The notes beneath the pieces were generated by a model that was given only the letters and a program-made list of their open reading frames with translations, was not told the DNA's origin and ran no database searches. Made by a program: the position numbers and the translations under genes. 64,000 nucleotides of DNA, taken from Aquisphaera insulae (GTDB lineage: Bacteria; Planctomycetota; Planctomycetia; Isosphaerales; Isosphaeraceae). The DNA lies in the NCBI RefSeq assembly GCF_011064615.1, contig NZ_JAALJH010000031.1, forward strand, positions 28,917 to 92,916, in the 5' to 3' direction. Positions 23,314 to 32,290 of the stretch are shown in pieces. Positions within the stretch are counted from its first letter, which is position 1; every line of letters starts with the position of its first letter.

Positions 23314-24075
23314 CTACAGCACCGGCGGCAACAGCCACCAGGTCCGGCGGCGGTACTCGGCCCACTCGGGATGGCGGGACAGGCTGGCCTCCTTCGTGAT
23401 CATGTTGACCGCGAAGACCAGGGCCCAGACGCAGCCCAGCACGACGAACGGCAGCCAGTGCCAGACCATCAGGGCGAAGCTCCCGTAGATCATCATCTCG
23501 CCAAGGTAGTTCGGGTGCCGGACGTGGCGGAACATCCCATCGGTGATCAGGCCCTTCCTCAGCCGGAGCGTGAAGAACTTCTGCGCGTCCGCGGCGATCA
23601 TGATCGCAGTGCCGACCAGGCAGAGGCTGATGCAGAGGCAGAACCAGGCGCGATCGGGGAGCGGATAGTCCGGCCGCGACGTCCCCGAGATCAGGAGCCA
23701 GCCGAAGACCCAGTACCAGGCGAGCACGCCGAAGAAGACGTTGAGCCCCCCCAGGATCGTGATCCGCCTCTGCCAGGCCGGGTCCGGGAAGGCCAGGTCC
23801 TTGATGAACCAGGCCAGCCCGTAACTGCCGTGCATCGCCAGGTAGATCCACGCCGCGATGCTCGTGGTGTGATACCAGGCGATCAGCAGCGCCAGGAAGG
23901 GAAACGTGCCGGTCTTCTGGAAGTTGATCACCCAGGCGAACGTCCAGGGCCGAGGGCCGCCGCCGAGGTCGGTCGTGAGGAAGTCGGTAAGGTGCCGGAC
24001 GGCCACGGCCCAGGCCGGTGCGGGCGTCGCGGCGGACGGGATCGTCGAGGTCGCATCCTGATGGTCGTCGCTCAT
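23314..24075 (-). CDS. multi-pass methyltransferase-like protein (ICMT/PEMT/DUF1295 type)
   Basis: This 253-aa integral membrane protein has about five to six hydrophobic segments (TFPFLALLIAWYHTTSIAAW; FCLCISLCLVGTAIMIAADA; PFVVLGCVWALVFAVNMI). The C-terminal motif RHVRHPNYLGEMMIY is the S-adenosylmethionine-site signature of isoprenylcysteine/phospholipid methyltransferase-type proteins and of DUF1295 proteins. A lipid methyltransferase role is inferred. ATG 24075 was chosen over GTG 24093. Its 3'-terminal 309 bp is duplicated at 21558-21866. Confidence 0.8.
   Translation of the reverse strand: MSDDHQDATSTIPSAATPAPAWAVAVRHLTDFLTTDLGGGPRPWTFAWVINFQKTGTFPFLALLIAWYHTTSIAAWIYLAMHGSYGLAWFIKDLAFPDPAWQRRITILGGLNVFFGVLAWYWVFGWLLISGTSRPDYPLPDRAWFCLCISLCLVGTAIMIAADAQKFFTLRLRKGLITDGMFRHVRHPNYLGEMMIYGSFALMVWHWLPFVVLGCVWALVFAVNMITKEASLSRHPEWAEYRRRTWWLLPPVL
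23315..23623. repeat. 309-bp direct repeat, copy 2
   Basis: This copy forms the 3' end of the intact methyltransferase-like gene; copy 1 is at 21558-21866. It holds the whole conserved C-terminal motif region. Confidence 0.85.
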
Positions 24076-24106
24076 GACACCGGTATCCGTCACGGCTCGC
24101 CGCGGA

Positions 24107-25420
24107 TCAAGGGGGAGCCGACGGCAAGTCCTCGGGGTGGAACGGCGCGGACGCCAGTTCGGCCGTCCGCCGATTCATGGCCCGGCCGAGCGCCAGGCTG
24201 AGGGCGAACCAGGCGACCGCGATGGGCACGATGGCGAGCGACGCAGCCGGGCCCAGGCCCGGCATCGCGGCGAGGATCCCGTACAGCCATGCCCCCGCGG
24301 CGTCGCCGGCGCGATAGACGGCCGTGTCGATGAGCCCCTTGGCGCGGAGCATCTCGTCGCGGGCGAGCGCCGTGCAGAAGACCTCGCGGGCGGGGCGGGC
24401 GATCGCGTAGTCGACGCTTCGGCGGACGACCTGGAACCACTGGAGCGTGGCCAGCCCCGGCCGCAGGTCCAGGAAAACCACCCCGGCGAGCGTGACGATG
24501 GGGAGGAGGGCCGTCGCGACCCCCGCGCCGAGGATCGAGAGCAGGCGGCCGGCGACGACGACCTGGAGGAACAGGCCCAGCAGGTTCACCAACAGGTCCA
24601 CCCGCGCGAAGAAGGCGGCCCGCGTGGAAGGTTCGCCCAGGGAGGTCGCGACGATCCGCGCCTGCTCCATGTAGATGATCGCGGAGCTCGACGTGAAGAG
24701 GAGGGTCCACAACCCCAGGCCGATCGGGTAGGGCGAACGGCGGCGAGGCTCCTGCCCGGGCGGCCGGGGAAGGTCGCCTCCATCGGCAGCGAGATCCGGG
24801 CGAGCGTTCGGCCGCGGCAGCCTGCTCGCGGCGAGCCGGCCGAGCTCGAGGCAGGCCGCGGCCGCGAGCAAGGGCGAAGCGGCCCCGGCGCGGGCGGCCA
24901 GGAGGCCGGCGACGGATGAGCCGAAGGTGGCGCCGAGCGTCCCGCCCGCCGCGATCAGGCCGAAGAGCCGGTGCGCGGGCTCGTTGCCGAAGCACCCCGC
25001 CAGCGTCCCCCACCCGACCGAGACGGCCAGCAGGTTCACCACGCTCGCCCAGACGAAGAAGACCCGGGCGGCGATCTCATACCCGGCCGGTCCGAGCGAC
25101 TGGAAGGCGACGTAGAATCCCACCAGGACGAGCTGCGCCCCCCGCGCGGCGAGGGGCAGGAGGGGACGACCCGGGCGGCGGAGCCGGGCCGAGAGCACGG
25201 GCGCGGCCACCAGCATCATCGCGAGCGTACCGAGGAAGAGCGCGGGGAGATGCGCCGGCCCCGCGGCGATCCCCATGGCGTCGCGGACCGGGCGGATTAG
25301 GTAGTTCGCCGCCAGGAGGCAGAAGAGGAAGGCCATCGCCCGGCGGAGCGGCCCGGCCTCGCCGTCGCGGACATCGACCAGCACCCGGATCGAACACGCG
25401 GACCTCGCGCGGCCGATCAC
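24107..25420 (-). CDS. MFS / nucleotide-transporter-like membrane protein
   Basis: The product is 437 aa from GTG 25420, whose first bases overlap the TGA of the upstream epimerase gene (GTGA), implying translational coupling. About 10-12 hydrophobic segments are visible. The opening MAFLFCLLAANYLIRPVRDA followed by MGI is characteristic of the bacterial Npt/TlcC-like branch (NTP/NDP exchange transporter-like MFS proteins). A central hydrophilic loop (RLPRPNARPDLAADGGDL) is present. Transport of nucleotides is not assured, since many free-living homologues have no known substrate. Confidence 0.75.
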   Translation of the reverse strand: MIGRARSACSIRVLVDVRDGEAGPLRRAMAFLFCLLAANYLIRPVRDAMGIAAGPAHLPALFLGTLAMMLVAAPVLSARLRRPGRPLLPLAARGAQLVLVGFYVAFQSLGPAGYEIAARVFFVWASVVNLLAVSVGWGTLAGCFGNEPAHRLFGLIAAGGTLGATFGSSVAGLLAARAGAASPLLAAAACLELGRLAASRLPRPNARPDLAADGGDLPRPPGQEPRRRSPYPIGLGLWTLLFTSSSAIIYMEQARIVATSLGEPSTRAAFFARVDLLVNLLGLFLQVVVAGRLLSILGAGVATALLPIVTLAGVVFLDLRPGLATLQWFQVVRRSVDYAIARPAREVFCTALARDEMLRAKGLIDTAVYRAGDAAGAWLYGILAAMPGLGPAASLAIVPIAVAWFALSLALGRAMNRRTAELASAPFHPEDLPSAPP

Positions 25421-26523
25421 GGCCGGGGGAGCCGGGACTTCCACGCCGCCAGGACCTTCGCCTCGCGCTCCGGCGTGATCCCCGCCCGCAGCTTGGCCCG
25501 ACGTTCCGGCGACTGGGCCCTGAACCAGTCGAGGGTCGCCTTCGCCGTGTCCAGGATGGGCCGGAACGTCAGCCCGGCCTTGATGGCGCGGGCGTTGCTG
25601 ACCTTCGCAAACCCGGCCGACTCGCCGCCGTTGGGCACCCAGGCGGGCATGTCGCTCCACGGCTGGACGCCTTCCTTCTCCAGGAACGCGGCGTCGGCCC
25701 AGGTGAAGGTGGCATCGCTGCCGGACGCCGCCTTGCAGGCGGCGAGGGTCCGGCCCATCGAGAGCGACTCCGCCGGGCCGAGGGCATTGAAGACGCCCAT
25801 GGTCCGGTCCTCGATCAGGCGGACGAGGAACTCCCCCAGGTCGCGGACGTCGATGAGCTGGATCGGGTCGTCGGGCGCCCCCGGTGCCAGCACCTCGCCG
25901 CCGCGGGCGATCCGGACGGGCCAGTAGGTGAACCGGTCGCTCGGATCCTCGGGCCCGACGATCAGGCCGGGCCGGACCACCGCGGCCTTGCCGGGACAGG
26001 CCGCCTCCGCCGCCTTCTCGCTCAGGGCCTTGAGGGCCCCGTAGGTCTGGCCGTCCACCTTCTCCACCTTCGGATCGGCGATCGTGGCCACCGCCGCCGA
26101 CTCGTCGGCGCCGGGCTTGCTCAGGTCGCTGTAGACCGAGACGGACGAGATGTAGACATACTGGCCCAGGTCCGGGCCCAGTACGTCCGCCGCCTGCTTC
26201 ACCCACCGGGGGACGTTCGCCGAGGTGTCCACGACGGCGTCGAACTTTCGCCCCTTGAGCGCCTCGAGGTCCCCCGTCTCGCGGTCTCCGTGCAGCTTCT
26301 CCAGGCCCGGGAAGAGCCCCGGCCGCGTCTTGCCGCGATTGAAGAGCGTGACCCGGTGCCCCCGGCGGACGGCCGCCTCGACGACCTGCGGCCCGAGGAA
26401 CCCCGTCCCTCCCAGCATCAGGATCGACCGCGACTTGTCGGCCCGGCCCATCGCCGTTCCACCCACCCCGCCGGCCGCCAGCATCGCCGCCGACATCCCG
26501 AGAAACTCCCTGCGACTCGTCAT
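25417..26523 (-). CDS. Tat-exported NAD-dependent epimerase/dehydratase-like protein
   Basis: This 368-aa protein has a twin-arginine signal (SRREFLGMSAAMLAAGGVGG) followed by a Rossmann fold: SILMLGGTGFLGPQVVEAAV (GGTGFLG dinucleotide motif), DAVVDTSANVP, and YISSVSVYSDLS with a Tyr-rich SDR region (YGALKALSE, in place of the canonical YxxxK). The domain is an extended-SDR epimerase/reductase of the isoflavone-reductase-like group found widely in planctomycetes. Export of a folded, cofactor-loaded enzyme fits the Tat signal. Start at 26523 has GGTGGAGG directly upstream. Its stop overlaps the start of the MFS gene. The substrate is unknown. Confidence 0.85.
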   Translation of the reverse strand: MTSRREFLGMSAAMLAAGGVGGTAMGRADKSRSILMLGGTGFLGPQVVEAAVRRGHRVTLFNRGKTRPGLFPGLEKLHGDRETGDLEALKGRKFDAVVDTSANVPRWVKQAADVLGPDLGQYVYISSVSVYSDLSKPGADESAAVATIADPKVEKVDGQTYGALKALSEKAAEAACPGKAAVVRPGLIVGPEDPSDRFTYWPVRIARGGEVLAPGAPDDPIQLIDVRDLGEFLVRLIEDRTMGVFNALGPAESLSMGRTLAACKAASGSDATFTWADAAFLEKEGVQPWSDMPAWVPNGGESAGFAKVSNARAIKAGLTFRPILDTAKATLDWFRAQSPERRAKLRAGITPEREAKVLAAWKSRLPRP

Positions 26524-26711
26524 CCTCCACCCCCTTGCCGCGGACCAACCTTCTCCTACCTTTGGATCTCCCGGTAGAGTCACCACCGTGACGCGGTCGC
26601 GCCGGGACCGCCCCATGGATTCTTGAAATCGTAGGCTCCTGCCGCAAGCGGATACAATCGAGGACCGCCGTCGGGAATGCTGACGGAAAGGGGCGGACGC
26701 GATGGAGATTG

Positions 26712-27167
26712 TCAGCAACCGCCCTCCAAGCTCTCCTCCCCGGCCTTCCCAACAATGGCCGATCGAAGCTCCGTCCAGAGGCCCGGGGCAATGTCGGCGG
26801 GCCCGTTCCGGGTGACGATCGCCAGGCCGTCCTCGGGCGAGCAGCCCCGCACCAGGGCGATGGCCACCCCCGCGACGGCCGGCGTGCGGCTCAGGCCCGC
26901 GCCGCAGCAGACGAGCGTCGGGACATCCGCACGCAGCAGGAGGACGACCAGCTCCACGGCCGCCCGCAGCAGCCAGGGCGGATTGCCGGCGCCGTCGATC
27001 AGGGGGAAGCGGGCGTGGATCATGTCGCGCGGCAAGGAGGCCGGCGGCTCGTCGATCGCCAGCTCGACGACGGCCCCGAGTCCCGCCTCGTGCAATCCGG
27101 CGACATCCCGAGCATCCCCCGCATGACCGAGCCAGAGGGGATAACCGGCGATCCGACGCATGGTCAT
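26712..27167 (-). CDS. dual-specificity/tyrosine phosphatase-like protein
   Basis: This 151-aa protein contains the CX5R phosphatase loop (VCCGAGLSRTPA: Cys88, Arg94) and an upstream loop Asp (PLIDGAG, about 58) as the likely general acid. The size and LVCCGAGLSRT pattern fit small atypical dual-specificity phosphatases. It overlaps the GNAT gene by 4 bp (ATGA), so both are translated from one message. Whether it acts on proteins, nucleotides or lipids cannot be told. Confidence 0.8.
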   Translation of the reverse strand: MTMRRIAGYPLWLGHAGDARDVAGLHEAGLGAVVELAIDEPPASLPRDMIHARFPLIDGAGNPPWLLRAAVELVVLLLRADVPTLVCCGAGLSRTPAVAGVAIALVRGCSPEDGLAIVTRNGPADIAPGLWTELRSAIVGKAGEESLEGGC

Positions 27168-27637
27168 CCTCGATCCGGGGACGGTACGGCGAGCTCCTTG
27201 ACGAACCGGAAGCTCGACGCCGCATAGCCGAGGCGTTCGTAGAAGGCATGGGCCTCGACGAGCCGGCGGTTGCTGGTGATCTCGATGAGGCCGCAGCCGG
27301 AGGCCGAGAGGGCGGATTCGGCGGCGGCGACGAGGGCCCGGCCGATGCCCTGGCCGCGATATCGCGCGTCGACGATCAGGGCCGTGATCCGCCCCACGGG
27401 CTTCGGCCGGTGGAGGACGATCGTCCGATGGAGCATTGCCGCGCCGAGGAGCCCACCATCGGGCATCGCGGCGACCAGCGCGGAGTTACCCTCGGCGGAC
27501 CATTCCGCCCAGCGGCCGGCGATCGACTCCGCCGACGACGGATGCCGCAACTCGGCGAAGAGGCGAGAGAGTTCCGACGCGTCGCCCGGGACACCAGGGC
27601 GGATCTCGTGTTGCGGCGGCGATCCCGTCGTTGCCAT
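27164..27637 (-). CDS. GNAT-family N-acetyltransferase
   Basis: This 157-aa single GNAT domain carries the acetyl-CoA binding motif A (ALIVDARYRGQGIGRALVAA: R-G-Q-G-I-G), preceded by the beta-strand VGRITALIV and followed by the C-terminal motif HAFYERLGYAASSFRFVKEL. The length is usual for the family. Its 3' end overlaps the phosphatase gene by 4 bp and its start lies 3 bp after the stop of the DUF1810 gene, giving a three-gene operon. The acceptor substrate is unknown. Confidence 0.88.
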   Translation of the reverse strand: MATTGSPPQHEIRPGVPGDASELSRLFAELRHPSSAESIAGRWAEWSAEGNSALVAAMPDGGLLGAAMLHRTIVLHRPKPVGRITALIVDARYRGQGIGRALVAAAESALSASGCGLIEITSNRRLVEAHAFYERLGYAASSFRFVKELAVPSPDRG

Positions 27638-27640
27638 GGG

Positions 27641-28108
27641 TCATTCCGCCGGCGGCTTGATGCCCAGGAGGCGGAGCGTCTCCTCATCCGGGCGGCCCTG
27701 GAAGAACCGTACCAGGAGGCGTTCGAACACCGAGCCCGCCGGGGCGACGGCCGCGAAGAGGGTGGCGCAGGAGCGGAGCTTCATGTCGTCCGGCGAGCCG
27801 AAGATCTCGCGCGCGGAGCGGTCCGCGACGCCGAGCGCGGCCTCGCCGATCTCGACCAGCCGCGGGCCGAGCACCGGATGGGCGAGATAGGCCCGCGCCT
27901 CGTCAAGGCTCGTGATCGCGTACCGCCGCGACATCGAGCTGAAGCCCAGGCCCTCGAGCTGCGGGAACACGTACCACATCCAGTGCGATCGCTTGCGGCC
28001 GGCGCGAATCTCCGCCAGGGCCTGATCGTAATCGCCTCGCTGGGCGATCTCGAATCGATTCAGGTCGAACGGGTCGCCGGCGACGCTGGCGTCACTTGAG
28101 CTTGTCAT
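27641..28108 (-). CDS. DUF1810-family protein
   Basis: This 155-aa soluble protein matches the DUF1810 pattern: FDLNRFEIAQRGDYDQALAE, RSHWMWYVFPQLEGLGFSSM, and DDMKLRSCATLFAAVAP with a terminal RPDEETLRLLG. The family's role is not established. Start 28108 has GAGGAGG 5 nt upstream; a TTG one codon earlier is less likely. It is the first gene of the tight operon with the GNAT and phosphatase genes. Confidence 0.85.
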   Translation of the reverse strand: MTSSSDASVAGDPFDLNRFEIAQRGDYDQALAEIRAGRKRSHWMWYVFPQLEGLGFSSMSRRYAITSLDEARAYLAHPVLGPRLVEIGEAALGVADRSAREIFGSPDDMKLRSCATLFAAVAPAGSVFERLLVRFFQGRPDEETLRLLGIKPPAE

Positions 28109-28257
28109 CAAACCTCCTCGCTGGCAGCCGATCCCATGTAGTGTATCGAGGCCGGCGACGGCCCGGCAATCGCCGGGGTGCCGCGGGGTTGACGGGGGGG
28201 CCTGGCTTCCCTAGCCTTGCAGGGGCGGCGACCACACCGAAACCGAGGAGGTAGGGC

Positions 28258-28743
28258 ATGCGACGTCGCGAGATGCTCGGAGCTCTGGGCGCGAGCCCGC
28301 TGGTCGCGGCGGCGGCGGTGGCGCGCGATGCAGCCGGCGACGGCGACGATCCGCCCGAGGCGAATCACGGGGTCGGTGTCGCCGTCAAGTCTCCGCGGAC
28401 GGCTTGCCTGGAGCGATGCGAGCGACTCGCGAAGCTCTGCCTGGTCATCGCCTATCAGCTCCTGGACGACATGAAGGCCGGCCGCGGCGATCGCGACGCC
28501 CTGATCAAGCTGCATCGGGCACTCGTGGACGTCCGCGAGTTCGCCACGCTCGCCGCGACCATGGTCCTCCGCGACAGCCCGTTCCGCGCCCCGGCGTGCT
28601 CGTCCTGCGCGTATGTCTGCGACCGCGCCGCGACCATCGCCGAGGCGGCGACGTTCGAGGCGAAGGGCCAGGTCATCGAGTCCCTCAGGGAGTGCGCCAC
28701 CGCTTGCCGCGACGTCACGCACATGAAGCAGGGCCAGCCCTGA
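28258..28743 (+). CDS. Tat-exported Cys-rich four-helix-bundle (copper-storage-like) protein
   Basis: This 161-aa protein begins MRRREMLGALGASPLVAAAA, a short Tat-like signal, and then carries Cys pairs spaced along helices: CLERCERLAKLC, CSSCAYVC and ECATACRD (8 Cys). This matches the four-helix-bundle copper-binding/DUF326 family, in which Cys residues line the bundle core and bind Cu(I). An excellent ribosome site (GAGGAGG) precedes the start. The tam-like gene follows 29 bp later on the same strand, suggesting cotranscription. The metal is inferred from the family. Confidence 0.85.
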   Translation: MRRREMLGALGASPLVAAAAVARDAAGDGDDPPEANHGVGVAVKSPRTACLERCERLAKLCLVIAYQLLDDMKAGRGDRDALIKLHRALVDVREFATLAATMVLRDSPFRAPACSSCAYVCDRAATIAEAATFEAKGQVIESLRECATACRDVTHMKQGQP

Positions 28744-28772
28744 TCGGGCCGAGGTGAATACAGGAGGCCGAC

Positions 28773-29549
28773 ATGTCCTGGGATCCGGAGCGATACCTGA
28801 GATTTCGCGGCGAGCGGACGCGGCCGTCGGTGGACCTCGTCGGCCGGATCGCGATCGACGATCCGACGAGCGTGATCGACCTCGGCTGCGGGCCGGGGAA
28901 CAGCACGGCGGTGCTCCGCGGCCGTTGGCCGGGCGCCGCAATCACGGGGCTCGACTCCGACCCCGCGATGCTCCGCGCCGCCCTCCGCTCGGACCCGTAC
29001 ATGAACTGGATGCAGGGGGACGTGGCCGCCTGGCGGGCCGACGGGGATTTCGACGTCGTCTACTCCAACGCCGTGCTCCAGTGGATCCCGGACCACGCCG
29101 AGCTCATCCCCCGTCTCTTCCGCGCCGTGGCGCCCGGCGGCGCGCTCGCGTTCCAGGTCCCGACCCGGGCCGACTCGACCATCTATGCCCAGATCCAGGA
29201 GGTGGCCAGCGACCCGCGGTGGAGGGAGATCACCGAGTCCGCCCGGGGCGCGATCGTCGATCATGCCCCGACGTTCTACTACGACCTCCTCAGCGCGAGG
29301 TCGTCGCGGCTGGACATCTGGACGACCGAGTATCAACACGTCCTCGAGGGCCCGGAGGCGATCCTCGAATGGATGAGGAGCACGCGCCTCCGCCCCTTCC
29401 TGGCCGCCCTGACGAACCCGGCCGACCGCGAGGCGTTCGAGGGCCTGCTCCTGGAGCGGATCGCCGACACGTTCCCCCGCCGGCCGGATGGCCGCGTCCT
29501 CTTCCCGTTCCGGCGGCTCTTCGTGATCGCCTACCAGACCAGCGGATGA
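28773..29549 (+). CDS. tam: trans-aconitate 2-methyltransferase
   Basis: This 258-aa class I S-adenosylmethionine methyltransferase contains motif I VIDLGCGPGNSTAVL, an acidic ribose-binding residue (GLDSDP), motif II (DFDVVYSNAVLQWIPDH) and the family-typical start SWDPERYLRFRGERTRPSVD. These are characteristic of Tam, which methylates trans-aconitate to prevent inhibition of aconitase. Length fits the family (about 250-260). It follows the copper-protein gene by 29 bp. Its last 19 bp overlap the 3' end of the opposing glycoside hydrolase gene. Confidence 0.88.
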   Translation: MSWDPERYLRFRGERTRPSVDLVGRIAIDDPTSVIDLGCGPGNSTAVLRGRWPGAAITGLDSDPAMLRAALRSDPYMNWMQGDVAAWRADGDFDVVYSNAVLQWIPDHAELIPRLFRAVAPGGALAFQVPTRADSTIYAQIQEVASDPRWREITESARGAIVDHAPTFYYDLLSARSSRLDIWTTEYQHVLEGPEAILEWMRSTRLRPFLAALTNPADREAFEGLLLERIADTFPRRPDGRVLFPFRRLFVIAYQTSG

Positions 29550-32290
29550 GCGGCCGGCTTCTCCTTCAATCGCGAGCAGCTCTCGATCGCCTCGTTGTTG
29601 TCGCCGCGGGCGCGATCCTCGATCAGGGTGGCGATCAGGGCGGTCCAGCCGGTCTGATGGCTGGCGCCCAGGCCGCGGCCGGTGTCGCCGTCGAAGTACT
29701 CGAAGTACAGGTGGTGGTCCTTCCAGGCCGGGTCCTCGGAGAACCGGCCGAGTGAGCCCTGGCAGGGGCGGGGACGGCCGTCCACCGGCAGGAAGAGGAG
29801 CGTCAGGCGGCGGCTGAGCTCGTCGGCCACCTGGGCGAGCGAGGCCAGATGGCCGGAGCCCGTGGGGCACTCGACGCAGAGGTCATCCCCATAGAACCTG
29901 TGGTATTCCCGGAGGGCGTCGATCAGGAGGACGTTGATCGGCATCCAGATCGGCCCCCGCCAGTTCGAATTCCCGCCGAAGTCGCCCGATTCCGACGCGC
30001 CCGGGACGTACCTCACCGAGTAGGTCTGGCCATCCACCCGGAGCTCGTAGGGATGGTCTCGGTAGGCCCGGGAGAGCGACCGCACGCCGAACGGGGAGAG
30101 GAACTCCGTCTCATCCAGGAGGCGCCGGAGCGACTGCTCCAGCCGCCTCCGGCCGGCGATCGAGAGGAGGAGCCTGCGCCTCGGCTCCTCGCCCCGCATC
30201 TCCAGCCTGTCCACCCGCTTCATGCGGCCTCCGCGATTGGCGAGGAACCAGTCCACCCGCTTCTTGAAGCCGGGCAGCGGCAGCCCCACGGCCTGCTCGT
30301 CCAGCACCAGCACGGCCAGGAGCGGCACCAGGCCGATCATCGACCGGAGCTTGATGGGCACGTCCGAGCCGTCGTCGCGCAGGAGCTTGTCGTAGTAGAA
30401 CCCGTCCTCCCGGTCCCAGAGCCCCCGCCCGCAGGAGTTGTTGATCGCATCGGAGATGAAGACGTAATGCTCGAAGAACTTGGAGGCCACATCCTCGTAG
30501 GCGGGGTCGCGGAGGGCCAGCTCGAGCGCGATCTGGAGCATGGTCGTGCAGAAGAAGCCCATCCAGGCGGTGCCGTCGGCCTGCTGGAGCCGGCCGCCGG
30601 TCGGGAGCGGGGCCGAGCGGTCGAAGATCCCGATGTTGTCCATGCCGAGGAAGCCGCCGGAGAAGACGCCACGCCCCTCCGGATCCTTGCGGTTGACCCA
30701 CCAGGTGAAGTTGAGCAGCAGCTTGTGGAAGCAGCGCTCCAGGAAGGTGAAGTCGTCGCCGCCGGTGCGGCGGAAGACCTGGTAGCAGGCCCAGGCGTGA
30801 ACAGGCGGGTCGACGTTCGACAGGTCGTACTCGTAGGCCGGCAACTGGCCGTTCGGGTTCATGTACCATTCGCGGAGCAGGAGCTGGAGCTGCTGCTTGG
30901 CGAAGTGGGGGTCGATCCGGGCCATCGCCACCATGTGGAAGGCCAGGTCCCACGCGAAGAAGGCCGGGTACTCCCACGCGTCGGGCACGCTCAGGACGTC
31001 GCGGCTGAACAGGTGCGTCCAGTCGCGATTGATCCGGTTGTCGCGGACCTCACGCGGGTTCGGGTGGTTGGAGTCCCCCTCGATCCAGTCCGGGATGATG
31101 TACTGGTAGAACTGCTCGCTCCAGAGGAGCCCGGCATAGGCCTGCCGCGCGATCCGCCGCTCCTCGGGGTGGAGCGGGCCGGTCGTGCGGAGCTCGTGGA
31201 AGACGTCCGCCTCCCGGAGCCGGGCCTCGAAGAGGCCGTCGAAGTCCTCGAACGGGGCGGCGGATGCTTCCGCCTCGACCGAGAGCCGGAGCCGGATAAC
31301 GACCTCGCCGCCGGGCGGGGCCTCGACCATCCGGACGATCGCCGCCTTGGTCCCGCCGTCCCCGGCGACGGCCGACTCGTCGCCCCGGATCAGATACCGG
31401 TGGAAGCCGTCCTTGCAGGGCCCCTGCCCCAAGCCCGGGATTTCCAGGACATCGAGGCTCGGCGCCCCCTCGAAGACGCGCGGGTTGGTCTCGTTCTCGG
31501 TGAAGACCCATCGTTCGCCGGGGACATCGGCCCGGAGGACGAACCGGCCCAGGGTCTGATGCTCGGCCAGCACGCCGCCATCCGCGGGCGAAATCCGGGG
31601 CTTCGCCCAGCGTCCTTCCTCGTAGCCCGCGCCCCACGCCCAGGTGTTCCGGAACCAGAGCGTCGGGAGGACGTGCAGGCGGGCCGGATCCGGGCCGCGG
31701 TTGACCACTCGGATCCGGATCAGGATGTCGTCGGGCGATGCCTTGGCATACTCGGCCGAGACGTCCCAGTAGCGGCCCTCGTCGAAGATCCCGGTGTCGA
31801 CCAGCTCGAATTCCTCGCTCCCTCGCCCGCGGGCGCGGTTCTCCTCGCGGAGCCGTTCGTAGGGGAAGCGCGACTGCGGGTACTTGTAGAGGGCCTTCAG
31901 GTAGCTGTGGGTCGGAGTGCCGTCGAGGTAATAGTAGACCTCCTTGACATCCTCGCCGTGGTTCCCCTCCGGATTCGTGAGGCCGAAGAGCCTCTCCTTC
32001 AGGTGGGAATCGGCGCCGTTCCAGAGCGCGATCGCGAAGCCGAGGCGGCACTCCCGATCGGCGATGCCGAGGAGCCCATCCTCGCCCCAGCGATAGGCCC
32101 TCGCCAGCGAGGCTTCATAGGGGAAGCTGGTCCAGAACGAGTTGTTCGGCGAGTAGTCCTCGCGGACGGTCCCCCACTGACGCTCGGACAGATAGGGCCC
32201 CCAGCGCTTCCAGTTCCGCTCGCGGCGGCCATCCTCGGCCAGCCGGAGCGATTCGGCGTCGTCGAAACTCGACACGGCGGCTCTCCCCAT
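29531..32290 (-). CDS. MGH1/GH63-type glucosidase
   Basis: This 919-aa soluble protein belongs to the mannosyl-oligosaccharide-glucosidase-like (alpha/alpha)6-barrel family. Conserved stretches include RWGPYLSERQWGTVREDYS, FGLTNPEGNHGEDVKEVYYY, FWTSFPYEASLARAY, WEYPAFFAWDLAFHMVAMA, SGGFLGMDNIGIFDRS and NWRGPIWMPINVLLI with ASHQTGWTALIA near the end. The Asp and Glu residues of NIGIFD and GPIWMP are candidates for catalysis by family analogy. No signal peptide is visible, so it is probably cytoplasmic. Start 32290 has GGGAG 7 nt upstream; the frame is open to 32332. It is expected to release glucose from alpha-linked oligosaccharides. Confidence 0.85.
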   Translation of the reverse strand: MGRAAVSSFDDAESLRLAEDGRRERNWKRWGPYLSERQWGTVREDYSPNNSFWTSFPYEASLARAYRWGEDGLLGIADRECRLGFAIALWNGADSHLKERLFGLTNPEGNHGEDVKEVYYYLDGTPTHSYLKALYKYPQSRFPYERLREENRARGRGSEEFELVDTGIFDEGRYWDVSAEYAKASPDDILIRIRVVNRGPDPARLHVLPTLWFRNTWAWGAGYEEGRWAKPRISPADGGVLAEHQTLGRFVLRADVPGERWVFTENETNPRVFEGAPSLDVLEIPGLGQGPCKDGFHRYLIRGDESAVAGDGGTKAAIVRMVEAPPGGEVVIRLRLSVEAEASAAPFEDFDGLFEARLREADVFHELRTTGPLHPEERRIARQAYAGLLWSEQFYQYIIPDWIEGDSNHPNPREVRDNRINRDWTHLFSRDVLSVPDAWEYPAFFAWDLAFHMVAMARIDPHFAKQQLQLLLREWYMNPNGQLPAYEYDLSNVDPPVHAWACYQVFRRTGGDDFTFLERCFHKLLLNFTWWVNRKDPEGRGVFSGGFLGMDNIGIFDRSAPLPTGGRLQQADGTAWMGFFCTTMLQIALELALRDPAYEDVASKFFEHYVFISDAINNSCGRGLWDREDGFYYDKLLRDDGSDVPIKLRSMIGLVPLLAVLVLDEQAVGLPLPGFKKRVDWFLANRGGRMKRVDRLEMRGEEPRRRLLLSIAGRRRLEQSLRRLLDETEFLSPFGVRSLSRAYRDHPYELRVDGQTYSVRYVPGASESGDFGGNSNWRGPIWMPINVLLIDALREYHRFYGDDLCVECPTGSGHLASLAQVADELSRRLTLLFLPVDGRPRPCQGSLGRFSEDPAWKDHHLYFEYFDGDTGRGLGASHQTGWTALIATLIEDRARGDNNEAIESCSRLKEKPAAHPLVW

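Noticed and set aside
24107..26791. One 894-aa ORF spanning transporter and epimerase
   Set aside because: The upstream half is out of frame with the epimerase and looks like its shadow; GTG 25420 gives a normal-sized transporter coupled by overlap.
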